DNA from: Bacteroidota bacterium
Lineage (GTDB): Bacteria; Bacteroidota; Bacteroidia; Flavobacteriales; Flavobacteriaceae
Direction: 5' to 3'
Length of the DNA stretch: 64,000 nt
Assembly (NCBI GenBank): GCA_020161455.1
Contig: JAIUNZ010000001.1
Coordinates: 434,001-498,000, forward strand
Every line of letters begins with the position of its first letter. Within the stretch, counting starts at the first letter, position 1. A model generated the notes under the pieces. It was not told the DNA's origin. It saw nothing but the letters and a program-made list of their open reading frames with translations, and ran no database searches. Below, piece after piece: positions 1-8,121 of the stretch. The position numbers were made by a program, and so were the translations under genes.

Positions 1-1575
1 AGGCAGTCGGTAAACCAAATTAACAATGGTTCACAATTAAACAATACTTTGAGTTCATCTATTTCTTATTCCAAGACTTTTAATTCGGTGCCACAAGTCA
101 ATCTTTCTTTAACAGCTACCCACCAACAAAACACTAATACGCAAGAGATAAATATGACATTGCCTACATTGCAAGCTAGCGTTGATAGGGTTTTCCCTTT
201 TGCACCAAAAGACGGTATCAAAAAAGGTTTTATCAAAAACATCAATTTTCAGTATAACTTAAGAGGAGAAAACAGAATTCACACTTATGATTCGTTGTTT
301 TTTAAACCCGAAATGTTTCGCGATGCTAAAATAGGCTTTCAACATACCATTCCGTTGAGCACCAACTTTAAACTATTTAAGTATTTTAGTGCCACTTCAT
401 CGGTAAATTATAATGAGGTTTGGTATTTTAAGACCATTCAAAAAGAATATGTAGCTTCTCAAAATACTGTAGTTGATACTGAAATTCCAGGTTTTGATGC
501 TTTCCGCACTTATTCGTTTTCAACTGGAGTTGGAACCACTATTTATGGAACATTTAATTTTAAAAAAGGTAAAAAATTACAAGCCATTCGCCATGTGATG
601 CGTCCTAACGTGACTTATAGCTATACGCCTAGCTTTTCTAACTATTATGACACTTATGATCCTGATGGAAGTGGTACTATTCGAAAAGACTACACTCGTT
701 TTGATGGAGGCATCTTTGGAGCACCTGGAAAAAACATGTCGAACATTATGAGTTTTAGTCTTAACAATACAATTGAAGCTAAAGTAACCGACAAAGATTC
801 GACCAAAACAGAGGCTAGAAAAATCATGTTGCTAAATAATTTAAACTTTTCGACAAGTTATGATCTTTCTGCCGATTCGTTAAGATTAGCACCTATGCGA
901 ATTAGTGCAGGAACCCAACTGTTTAAACAGAAGCTTGACATCAATTTTGCCACAACCCTTGACCCATATGCCATCAACAATACTGGTAGGAGAATTGATA
1001 CTTGGAATATTGACAACGGAGGAAGTTTGTTCCGAATGACGAGTTCTAATATCACTATGAACTATCGTTTTTCGAGTACCGATTTAGACGAAAAAGAAAA
1101 AAACAAAGCTGGAAAACAAAATGGTGGACGTGAAGACAATCTTTTTGGAAAAAACACAGACTTAAGCGACCGACGGGAAAGCCAATTTGGCGAGGAGGAC
1201 AAAACCGAAGACGAAACACCCACCGAGTTTTTTAAATACAAGTTACCCTTTGACCTAACTTTTGCCTATTCGCTTACGTATTCTAATATTAATAGGGAAA
1301 ACAAAATCACTGGTAACTCCTTGATGGTTTCTATGAATACCGACCTAACGCCAAAATGGAAAATTGGGGTTGCTACGGGTTACGACTTTGTGCAACAAGG
1401 TGTTACTTTTACTCAACTGCGCTTTGAACGCGATTTATTGAGTTGGCGCATGGATTTTAATTGGTCGCCTTTTGGTGAAAATGCTAATTGGGGTTTCTTT
1501 ATCGGAATTAAATCGGGTGTGCTTAGTGATATTAAGTGGGATAAGCAACGATTGCCGGATAGAGTTTTGAGATAA
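1..1575 (+). CDS. lptD: LptD-like outer-membrane LPS assembly protein, C-terminal part
   Basis: The reading frame is open from the first base of the window, so only about 524 C-terminal residues are present and the real start lies upstream. The visible part is rich in alternating polar/aromatic beta-strand text (for example TFAYSLTYSNINREN and FNWSPFGENANWGFFIGIK), as expected for an outer-membrane beta-barrel. A charged low-complexity insert (DEKEKNKAGKQNGG onward, about residues 365-400 of the visible part) probably forms an extracellular or periplasmic loop. In Flavobacteria the long OstA/LptD homologue, which places lipopolysaccharide in the outer leaflet, commonly sits directly upstream of ridA, as here. 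The identification rests on this context and on barrel-like composition. No N-terminal OstA domain can be seen in the window, so another large outer-membrane barrel remains possible. Confidence 0.72.
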   Translation, partial: RQSVNQINNGSQLNNTLSSSISYSKTFNSVPQVNLSLTATHQQNTNTQEINMTLPTLQASVDRVFPFAPKDGIKKGFIKNINFQYNLRGENRIHTYDSLFFKPEMFRDAKIGFQHTIPLSTNFKLFKYFSATSSVNYNEVWYFKTIQKEYVASQNTVVDTEIPGFDAFRTYSFSTGVGTTIYGTFNFKKGKKLQAIRHVMRPNVTYSYTPSFSNYYDTYDPDGSGTIRKDYTRFDGGIFGAPGKNMSNIMSFSLNNTIEAKVTDKDSTKTEARKIMLLNNLNFSTSYDLSADSLRLAPMRISAGTQLFKQKLDINFATTLDPYAINNTGRRIDTWNIDNGGSLFRMTSSNITMNYRFSSTDLDEKEKNKAGKQNGGREDNLFGKNTDLSDRRESQFGEEDKTEDETPTEFFKYKLPFDLTFAYSLTYSNINRENKITGNSLMVSMNTDLTPKWKIGVATGYDFVQQGVTFTQLRFERDLLSWRMDFNWSPFGENANWGFFIGIKSGVLSDIKWDKQRLPDRVLR

Positions 1576-1614
1576 ATTTAGAGTTTAGAAGTTAGAATTA
1601 TAGAATACTTATTT

Positions 1615-1995
1615 ATGAAAAAAATTATATTTACTGCTAAAGCACCTGCTCCTATTGGACCTTACAATCAAGCGGTTTTAATTAAAGACACGCTTTATAC
1701 TTCTGGACAAATTGCCTTGCATCCTGAAACAATGGAATTGATATTGGACGACATTGAAACGGAAACTAAGCAGGTAATGGAAAACATGAAAGCGGTGCTT
1801 GAAGCTGCCGAAATGACTTTTGAGAACGTTGTAAAAGCAACTATTTTTATCATGAACATGGGTGATTTTGCTAGAATAAACAGTGTTTATGGAAGTTATT
1901 TTGATGAAAAAACTGCTCCTGCCCGAGAAACTGTGCAAGTGGCATGCTTACCCAAAAATGTTAACGTAGAAATCTCTATGATTGCTGTGAAATAA
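1615..1995 (+). CDS. ridA: RidA family enamine/imine deaminase
   Basis: At 126 residues this is the usual RidA (YjgF/YER057c/UK114) length and it aligns end to end from memory. GPYNQA at residues 15-20 carries the conserved tyrosine. R104 in PARETV is the carboxylate-binding arginine, and the C-terminal VEISMIAVK carries the conserved glutamate. RidA hydrolyses reactive enamine/imine intermediates (2-aminoacrylate) released by PLP enzymes such as threonine dehydratase. It is cytoplasmic and trimeric. The gene starts 39 bp after the upstream barrel gene and is followed by a clear terminator, so it is probably last in that transcription unit. The short gap in front of it is a GTTTAGAA/GTTAGAA microrepeat. 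Confidence 0.95.
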   Translation: MKKIIFTAKAPAPIGPYNQAVLIKDTLYTSGQIALHPETMELILDDIETETKQVMENMKAVLEAAEMTFENVVKATIFIMNMGDFARINSVYGSYFDEKTAPARETVQVACLPKNVNVEISMIAVK

Positions 1996-2044
1996 ACCTA
2001 ATTAGTAGCCACGCAATTTATTGCGTCTCCATAAAACATTAAAG

Positions 2045-2080
2045 AACCTAATACTCACAAAAGATTATTAGGTTTTTTTT
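2045..2080 (+). terminator. Rho-independent terminator after ridA
   Basis: A perfect 9-bp inverted repeat (AACCTAATA at 2045-2053, TATTAGGTT at 2066-2074) is followed by an uninterrupted T run to 2080. It lies 50 bp after the ridA stop. Confidence 0.85.
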
Positions 2081-2125
2081 ATGTGGTTTTTGGTGGTTTG
2101 TTGATATGGTTATTGGGGTTGGTGG

Positions 2126-2144
2126 TACGGATTATATATCCGTA
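2126..2144. repeat. REP-like palindrome TACGGAT-N5-ATCCGTA
   Basis: The 19-nt sequence TACGGATTATATATCCGTA is a perfect 7-bp inverted repeat with a 5-nt AT loop. It is not followed by a T run, so it does not look like a terminator. It is the upstream member of a group of short palindromes that bracket the methyltransferase gene (others at 2893, 3168, 3206 and 3241). Confidence 0.6.
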
Positions 2145-2364
2145 ATATTTACGAGCCAAGTACGGTTGAACTCATTGATAAAATCATAACCGCCCGATGC
2201 ATCCCATTTTCCTTTGTTGACTGAAAAAATTTACAGTTTTGAATGGGAAAGCCGTTGTTTGATTTATTTTTTATTCTAAACTTTATTTTGATATTTTCAT
2301 AATACATTGTAATATACATAATTAAAGAAATGTTTATAAGTTATTGAAAATGATCATATTATAA

Positions 2365-2396
2365 TTTGTATAATTAAAATATTGATCAAATATTTG
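2365..2396 (+). promoter_or_regulatory. Predicted promoter of the methyltransferase gene, flanked by TGATCA palindromes
   Basis: TTTG at 2365-2368 and AATATTTG at 2389-2396 fit the Bacteroidota -33/-7 pattern with 20 bp between them. The -7 element has one mismatch to TAnnTTTG. Two TGATCA palindromes lie at 2351-2356 and 2383-2388, 32 bp apart (about three helical turns), the second directly against the -7 element. The start codon is 17 bp downstream. Confidence 0.5.
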
Positions 2397-2413
2397 CATC
2401 ATAATAAATTATT

Positions 2414-2893
2414 ATGAACACATCTTTTGAACGTAGTGAAAACACAAAAGTAGAATGGTTAACTCCTCCAGAATTAGTAAAATGTCTAGGAGTATTTGAT
2501 TTAGATCCATGCACACCAATTAATACCCCTTTTTTCCATGCCAAAAATAATTATACTACTTTGGATGATGGATTAAAGAAAGAATGGTTCGGAAGAGTAT
2601 ATTTAAATCCGCCATATGGTCGAGGCATGGAACTGTGGTTAGAAAAATTAAAGTTTCATGGAAATGGAATTGCATTAATTTTTGCGAGAACAGAAACCAA
2701 ATGTTTTTTTGAACATATTTGGAATGATGCTGATGCGGTTTTGTTTGTTAAAGGTCGGATTAGATTTTACCATGTTTCTGGTGTTCAAGGTGGTACACCA
2801 GGTTCACCTAGTGTATTTATTGCTTATGGTAAAGAGAATGCTAATACTTTAAAAACTTGTGGTATTGAAGGTCGATTTTTAAATTTAAAATAA
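2414..2893 (+). CDS. Orphan phage-type DNA N6-adenine methyltransferase (Dam family)
   Basis: This 159-residue protein matches the small phage N-6-adenine methyltransferases (PF05869-like). WLTPPELV at about 15-22 is the family's N-terminal signature. FDLDPC at about 28-33 fits the SAM-binding motif, and YLNPPYG at about 63-69 is the catalytic NPPY motif for amino-group methylation. The C-terminal part GGTPGSPSVFIAYG is also typical. It should methylate adenine in DNA; the recognition site cannot be read from sequence. No restriction gene lies next to it in the same orientation, so it is an orphan as in many phages. Its stop codon TAA ends exactly where an 18-bp REP-like inverted repeat begins. 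The gene has its own promoter and sits among mobile-element debris, which suggests horizontal acquisition. Confidence 0.9.
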   Translation: MNTSFERSENTKVEWLTPPELVKCLGVFDLDPCTPINTPFFHAKNNYTTLDDGLKKEWFGRVYLNPPYGRGMELWLEKLKFHGNGIALIFARTETKCFFEHIWNDADAVLFVKGRIRFYHVSGVQGGTPGSPSVFIAYGKENANTLKTCGIEGRFLNLK

Positions 2894-2910
2894 TCCCGTA
2901 GGGATGATAT
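2893..2910. repeat. Left arm of an 18-bp perfect inverted repeat (REP-like)
   Basis: ATCCCGTAGGGATGATAT here is repeated in exact reverse complement at 3163-3180. Its first 13 bases are themselves a near-palindrome (ATCCC-gta-GGGAT). The two arms bracket the decayed IS200-like transposase. This is the usual arrangement of REP elements mobilised by REP-associated tyrosine transposases. Confidence 0.8.
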
Positions 2911-2911
2911 G

Positions 2912-3154
2912 CTAGATTGGTTCTTTAAAAATATAAAGCTCATTGTATTCGATTTCAAATGCTTTCAGAAAATCTATATATTCTTCTTGAAATGTTTTGG
3001 TTTTATGGTGTTTTTCTTGGTTAGCAATGTATTTGTAACTGCATCTACTTGTTATTTTGAATAAGAGAAAGCGCCATATCCTTCTTGCCATTCAAATTTT
3101 ACTTTTAGAAACTTTTTTTCGTTTATCCATTTTTGATGAGTTGCCTTTTATATC
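2912..3154 (-). pseudogene. Decayed REP-associated IS200-like transposase (RayT), 3' half
   Basis: Reading the minus strand gives transposase text broken into three frames. DIKGNSSK comes first, from about 3154. A one-base expansion in a T run at 3130-3134 shifts the frame to KWINEKKFLKVKFEWQEG and YGAFSYSK. An in-frame TAA follows at 3052-3054, then QVDAV. Near 3030 a lost base shifts the frame to ANQEKHHKTKTFQEEYIDF, running to a TAG stop at 2912. These blocks are the familiar C-terminal half of the IS200/RayT Y1 transposases. The 5' half with the HUH motif is absent, cut off where the right REP arm begins. It cannot make a functional protein. Confidence 0.85.
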
Positions 3155-3162
3155 TTGTAGTT

Positions 3163-3180
3163 ATATCATCCCTACGGGAT
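3163..3180. repeat. Right arm of the 18-bp REP-like inverted repeat
   Basis: ATATCATCCCTACGGGAT is the exact reverse complement of 2893-2910 and is followed by a short T run. It marks the truncated 5' side of the transposase remnant. Confidence 0.8.
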
Positions 3181-3205
3181 TTTTTATTGTTGTTATCTTT
3201 ATTTT

Positions 3206-3225
3206 CCGTGGGTTGAAACCCACGG
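3206..3225. repeat. Second REP-like palindrome CCGTGGGTT-GA-AACCCACGG
   Basis: A perfect 9-bp inverted repeat with a 2-nt spacer. It lies 25 bp from the right arm and is unrelated in sequence to it. It belongs to the same cluster of short GC-richer hairpins in otherwise AT-rich DNA. Confidence 0.7.
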
Positions 3226-3240
3226 CTACAAACATATAAC

Positions 3241-3253
3241 ATCCCTTCGGGAT
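3241..3253. repeat. Third REP-like element ATCCCTTCGGGAT
   Basis: This 13-bp palindrome differs from the 3168-3180 core only in its central three bases (TTC for TAC). It lies 8 bp from the end of the small minus-strand gene at 3262. Confidence 0.65.
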
Positions 3254-3261
3254 TTTGATGT

Positions 3262-3471
3262 TTATAGTATTTCATAGCAAATGAATTCGGCAATATTATA
3301 TTCAGCATCAATTATCCATTCGTTTTCTATCAATAGTTTTATTAAAGCTTGATCTTCATTATCTACGTTTTCAACTATGCCAATTACTTGCATATTGTTT
3401 ACTTCGTATGTACTATTTGGAGCTTCCGTTGTTCCTTCGGGAGAAATAAATATATATTTTTTCATTTCCAT
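3262..3471 (-). CDS. Small acidic protein coupled to the PLD nuclease
   Basis: 69 residues, family not recognised. It is strikingly acidic: about 14 Asp/Glu against 3 Lys and no Arg. It has no signal peptide or membrane segment. Two starts are possible, ATG at 3471 or ATG at 3465. The second overlaps the stop codon of the upstream nuclease gene as ATGA, a classic translational-coupling arrangement. The coupling and the charge suggest a partner, inhibitor or regulator of the nuclease, but this is inference. The C-terminal part (DEDQALIKLLIENEWIIDAEY, spelled DNEDQAL in the protein) looks like a folded alpha/beta segment rather than random sequence. Confidence 0.65.
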   Translation of the reverse strand: MEMKKYIFISPEGTTEAPNSTYEVNNMQVIGIVENVDNEDQALIKLLIENEWIIDAEYNIAEFICYEIL

Positions 3472-4256
3472 AATTTTCTGTAAACTCCATTTCCTAAAAA
3501 TTCTAATAATCCAATATCTCTTAGATTCTGAAGTTGTTGCCTTATTTTTGGTGCAATTCTTGTATTTGTTACGTGTTTTTGTTTTAGAACTTCCTCAAAA
3601 TTATAAACATCTGCTAATGTAAAGATTTCTTTTTCAATGGAATCTATACAATTGAAAACATCAAGCTTCCAACCATTTAATGATTGTGTTATACTATTTC
3701 TTGATAATTGAATTACATCGTTTTTATCCTCTTGATTTTCAATTTCAAATTTTGGAAATTTAGTAGTTTCGCTTTTAGCAATATTAGAAAGTATTTTATT
3801 TACCTCAGCTATATGTCTGGGTTCTATAGTACCCGTTTTTTCGTTTTTGGAGATTAAATCAAAATCAGTTACTACTTGGGAAACTATTGCTTTGTCATTT
3901 GTATAAACGCCATATTCAAAATTATTTATTAATCCTCCATTTGTCAAATTTCCGGAGCTAATAATAACTTCTTTATCATCAAAAAGATAGATTTTGGAAT
4001 GCAATTTTGAATGGTTTTTAACAATTCCATCTTTATTTATAATATTTTCAATCGCTTTAATATCTAATGAACCTGAATGAATATTACCTAATTTAAAAGA
4101 TGTTATTAATTCTAACTTAACATTGGAAGATTTTGCGATTAACATTTCATTACAAACATTTTCCTTTACAAATGGAGATGTTATTTTTATGGAATGCTTG
4201 GAGTTTGAAACAAGTTCCAGAAAATTATTTTTCCAAGGTGTAGTTATAATTTTCAT
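3462..4256 (-). CDS. PLD-fold (HKD) nuclease with C-terminal winged-helix domain
   Basis: The 264-residue protein has a single phospholipase D-type HKD motif: HSKIYLFD at residues 86-93, followed by SSGNLTNGG at 100-108. A protein with one HKD copy would have to dimerise to build an active site, as in BfiI-like restriction enzymes and Nuc. The C-terminal part (about 200-264) contains IRQQLQNLRDIGLLEFLG, which resembles the winged-helix domain at the end of DpnI-like and Dam-replacing restriction proteins. From memory, this combination suggests a DNA-targeting nuclease. It is cytoplasmic. The gene is followed, with a 4-base overlap, by the small acidic gene. It faces away from the adenine methyltransferase, with REP debris between them. 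Whether the two form a functional pair is open. Confidence 0.75.
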   Translation of the reverse strand: MKIITTPWKNNFLELVSNSKHSIKITSPFVKENVCNEMLIAKSSNVKLELITSFKLGNIHSGSLDIKAIENIINKDGIVKNHSKLHSKIYLFDDKEVIISSGNLTNGGLINNFEYGVYTNDKAIVSQVVTDFDLISKNEKTGTIEPRHIAEVNKILSNIAKSETTKFPKFEIENQEDKNDVIQLSRNSITQSLNGWKLDVFNCIDSIEKEIFTLADVYNFEEVLKQKHVTNTRIAPKIRQQLQNLRDIGLLEFLGNGVYRKLWK

Positions 4257-4527
4257 CTGATTAAAATTTCATTTGTCACTACTTTTTTGCCCATTTTAAA
4301 AAAGGTTTGGCTTGCATGAATGAATGTAGATTTGTGCTAAAATAATAATTATGCATTTATTGAAGGCTATTGTATAATTATTGTTTTCAACAAATGTATT
4401 AAATGGTGTAGAAGTTAAATAATAGATTGTTTTGTGGGATTAGGTTTTTTTCGTTGTTAAATAGGGTCTCCACGAGGTCAAAGATGCCTTCCGCGACGAT
4501 TGAAATGGGTTTCGCAATTAGATTTTT

Positions 4528-4899
4528 TTATAAATCATCCAACCCTAATAATAAGAGTTGTGCTGTGGCTTCATTGGTTGCCAATGGAATATTGTGTACA
4601 TCGCAAATACGAATGAGCATCGATATATCGGGTTCGTGAGGATGGCTTGCGTTTGGGTCTTTAAAAAACAATACCATTTTGCATTTTCCTTCGGCTACTC
4701 TTGCTGCAATTTGGGCATCGCCTCCTTGTGGTCCAGAAAGCATTTTTTTTACTTTGATACCTACCGCTTCTACTTTACTACCTGTAGTTCCGGTGGCTAT
4801 GAGCTTGATGTTTTCTTTTTCGAGCAAGTATTTGTTTTTATTGATAAACTGAACCATTTCAGCTTTCTTTCCGTCGTGTGCAATAATGGCTATTTCCAT
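4528..4899 (-). CDS. mgsA: Methylglyoxal synthase
   Basis: The 123-residue protein matches the short form of the family. SGPQGGDAQIAA at 55-66 carries the catalytic aspartate D61. FFKDPNASHPHEPDI at 78-92 carries H88 and D91; all three are offset by exactly 10 from E. coli D71, H98 and D101. The enzyme converts dihydroxyacetone phosphate to methylglyoxal and phosphate, a bypass of lower glycolysis that relieves phosphate starvation or sugar-phosphate excess. The gene is last in a minus-strand run with the sugar kinase, gap and pfkA, but a terminator precedes it, so it may be transcribed separately. Confidence 0.93.
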   Translation of the reverse strand: MEIAIIAHDGKKAEMVQFINKNKYLLEKENIKLIATGTTGSKVEAVGIKVKKMLSGPQGGDAQIAARVAEGKCKMVLFFKDPNASHPHEPDISMLIRICDVHNIPLATNEATAQLLLLGLDDL

Positions 4900-4927
4900 A
4901 GTGTTGTTTTTTGTAAAAATAAAAAAA

Positions 4928-4945
4928 CCACTTTAAAAAAAGTGG
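4928..4945 (-). terminator. Terminator after the sugar kinase gene
   Basis: CCACTTT (4928-4934) and AAAGTGG (4939-4945) form a stem. Read on the minus strand it ends in GTGGTTTTTTT. It lies just past the kinase stop at 4955. Confidence 0.7.
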
Positions 4946-4954
4946 CTTTGTATA

Positions 4955-5806
4955 TTATTTATTTAAGGCATGGTATGCAATTAACCCATCTATTGGTCTT
5001 CGCAACACATTACCCATTTTAATATTGTATTTGTTTAAAACTATTTCCAATTCGTCTTTTAAATAAAAAGCAATAGAGCCTACAAAATGAACTGGCACTT
5101 CTTGACAGTTTTCAAATTGCATGATATAGTTTTTTGCAAAAGATTTTAATTCTTTTTTGATTATTTTTTTACAAAACTCATTCTCTTTGTGCTTGATGAT
5201 GAATTTTGCAAATGTTGCCAAATAGGCATTCGGATTTGGCTCTTTGTATAGATTGGCTTTTATGTAATCGGCTTCTACATTGTATTCTTCTTCAAATTCA
5301 AGAGCTAACTCTTTGGGCATTTTATTGAAATAATAGCCTCTTAGTAAATGTCTTCCAAATCTATTTCCCGAACCGTCATCCATAGCAATGTAGCCTAATG
5401 ATTGTACTTTTTGAAACAACATGCTTCCGTCAAAATAACTGCAATTGGAACCTGTACCTAATATACAAACTATTGCTTTTTCGTCTTTTGGTGTGGTTGC
5501 AAAAACAGCAGCATAGGTATCTTCATAAACTGCTACTTTGGCATTGGGAAAATACTCTTCAAAAATAGATGTTAAAAAAATTTTCATTCTATCGGTACCA
5601 CAACCTGCGCCATAAAAACACAAACTAGTCGCTTTGTTTTTATTTTGTGCTATATCAAACTTATCTTCAAGACGTTCGATTACTTCTTCTTTTTCAAGTA
5701 CTTCTGGATTCAAACCTAAGGTTTGAGTAGTAAAAAGCACTTTGCCATTATCGTCAATGGCTATCCAATCGGCTTTGGTTGAACCGCTATCTACAAGTAG
5801 TTTCAT
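4955..5806 (-). CDS. BadF/BadG/BcrA/BcrD-type kinase, probable N-acetylglucosamine kinase
   Basis: The 283-residue ASKHA-fold protein has VDSGSTKADW at residues 4-13 (phosphate 1 loop), ILGTGSNCSYFDG at about 115-127 (phosphate 2 loop) and DDGSGNRFGRHLL at about 142-154. These are characteristic of the BadF ATPase family that includes eukaryotic and bacterial GlcNAc kinases. It probably phosphorylates an amino sugar recycled from the cell wall or from chitin. It lacks the cysteines and length of benzoyl-CoA reductase activators, which argues for a sugar kinase. It is downstream of gap but separated from it by a hairpin. Confidence 0.82.
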   Translation of the reverse strand: MKLLVDSGSTKADWIAIDDNGKVLFTTQTLGLNPEVLEKEEVIERLEDKFDIAQNKNKATSLCFYGAGCGTDRMKIFLTSIFEEYFPNAKVAVYEDTYAAVFATTPKDEKAIVCILGTGSNCSYFDGSMLFQKVQSLGYIAMDDGSGNRFGRHLLRGYYFNKMPKELALEFEEEYNVEADYIKANLYKEPNPNAYLATFAKFIIKHKENEFCKKIIKKELKSFAKNYIMQFENCQEVPVHFVGSIAFYLKDELEIVLNKYNIKMGNVLRRPIDGLIAYHALNK

Positions 5807-5861
5807 AGTTAATTATGAGTTATAAGTTTTGACATATGAGTTTTATTAACTCATAAAAACA

Positions 5862-5882
5862 GCAATCCCAACTTTGGGTTGC
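5862..5882 (-). terminator. Terminator after gap
   Basis: GCAAtCCCAA (5862-5871) pairs with TTGGGTTGC (5874-5882) with one bulged base. On the minus strand it runs into TGTTTTTA. It lies 22 bp beyond the gap stop codon. Confidence 0.6.
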
Positions 5883-5903
5883 AAAATCAGGATTGAAATT
5901 TAA

Positions 5904-6926
<1,023 letters not shown>

Positions 6927-6998
6927 TTAATTTGGCAATTTGATAATTTGGTTATTCTTGATTTCGATTAACCGAATCCTCAAATAACTGTATTTTGT

Positions 6999-7985
6999 TT
7001 ACGTTGACATGATGTCCGACACTCTTAATAATTCTCTATTTATTTCGGTGTGTCCTTTGATAGCTTGTTCTAATGGTGTTAATTCGATTTCGTCTTTAAT
7101 AATCCCGACCATAAAATTAGACTTTCCTTCAAGTATCGATTCTACTGCTTTTACTCCTAATCGTGAAGCCAAAACTCGGTCAAAACACGATGGTGCTCCA
7201 CCACGTTGCATGTGACCAAGAACTGATACTCGCACGTCATATTCGGGCATGTGCTCTTCGACATAATCTTTTAGCTCAAACACATTTTTTCCTAATTTAT
7301 CACCTTCAGAAACCACAACAATACTTGAAGATTTTCCGGAAGCTTTACTTTTTTGTAGTGATTCTAATAGTCGTTCTAATCCTAAATCTTCTTCGGGGAT
7401 TAAAATCTCCTCTGCTCCTGCTCCAATTCCAGCGTTTAGCGCAATATGACCTGCATCTCTTCCCATAACTTCTACAAAGAAAAGTCGGTTGTGAGAACTG
7501 GCAGTATCACGAATTTTATCGATAACTTCTACAACAGTATTTAATGCAGTATCGTAGCCAAGTGTATGACTAGTGCCAAAAATATCGTTGTCAATGGTAC
7601 CTGGAATTCCCATTACAGGGAAATCAAATTCTTTATTAAATACTTCGGCACCTGTAAACGAACCATCTCCACCAATTACAACTAAAGCATCTACACCAGC
7701 TTTAACCAAATGTTGGTGTGCTTTTTGTCTTCCTTCAACGGTTGTGAATTCTTTGGAACGTGCCGATTTTAGAATGGTTCCACCTTTGTTAACGATGTTG
7801 TTTACACTTCGTGGTCCCATTTCTTTAAAATCTCCTTCAATCATTCCTTGGTAACCACGGTAAATACCAACACACTCAATGTTATGATAAGCACATGTTC
7901 TAACAACTGAACGAATAGCAGCATTCATTCCTGGAGAATCTCCACCAGAAGTAAGAACGCCTATCTTTTTTATTGTTTTTGACAT
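6999..7985 (-). CDS. pfkA: ATP-dependent 6-phosphofructokinase
   Basis: The 328 residues cover the complete family. GGDSPGMNAAIR (14-25) is the ATP-binding loop and GGDGSFTGA (105-113) is the glycine pair typical of ATP rather than PPi enzymes. PGTIDND (128-134) contains the catalytic aspartate D132. SVLGHMQRGG near the C-terminus belongs to the substrate site. It commits fructose-6-phosphate to glycolysis. It is followed on the same strand by gap, the sugar kinase and mgsA, giving a local cluster that makes and drains triose phosphate. Confidence 0.97.
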   Translation of the reverse strand: MSKTIKKIGVLTSGGDSPGMNAAIRSVVRTCAYHNIECVGIYRGYQGMIEGDFKEMGPRSVNNIVNKGGTILKSARSKEFTTVEGRQKAHQHLVKAGVDALVVIGGDGSFTGAEVFNKEFDFPVMGIPGTIDNDIFGTSHTLGYDTALNTVVEVIDKIRDTASSHNRLFFVEVMGRDAGHIALNAGIGAGAEEILIPEEDLGLERLLESLQKSKASGKSSSIVVVSEGDKLGKNVFELKDYVEEHMPEYDVRVSVLGHMQRGGAPSCFDRVLASRLGVKAVESILEGKSNFMVGIIKDEIELTPLEQAIKGHTEINRELLRVSDIMST

Positions 7986-8121
7986 TTTTTTATGTATTAA
8001 AATGTAAAAATAACAAAGACAAAGCAGTTTTGCACCTAATTTATCTCGGTATTAACAAACGAAAGAAACTTCAAACGTTTTCGTTGATAAGTTTTAAAAA
8101 AATGTATCTAAAATTATAAAA

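Larger units (their letters stand above)
1996..2413. other. Intergenic stretch between ridA and the methyltransferase gene
   Basis: This 418-bp gap holds the ridA terminator, a REP-like palindrome at 2126-2144, and the predicted methyltransferase promoter with two TGATCA palindromes near its 3' end. The middle part (about 2150-2270) has a different, less AT-rich texture and contains no convincing reading frame. It reads like remnant DNA next to a mobile or accessory insertion. Confidence 0.6.

Noticed and set aside
2414-2893. The methyltransferase as part of a classic restriction-modification operon.
   Set aside because: The nuclease is on the other strand with about 570 bp of mobile-element debris between; pairing is kept only as a hypothesis.
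3057-3239. A 60-residue plus-strand frame with hydrophobic text.
   Set aside because: It lies on the opposite strand of the transposase remnant and crosses two REP palindromes; it starts with TTG and has no promoter.
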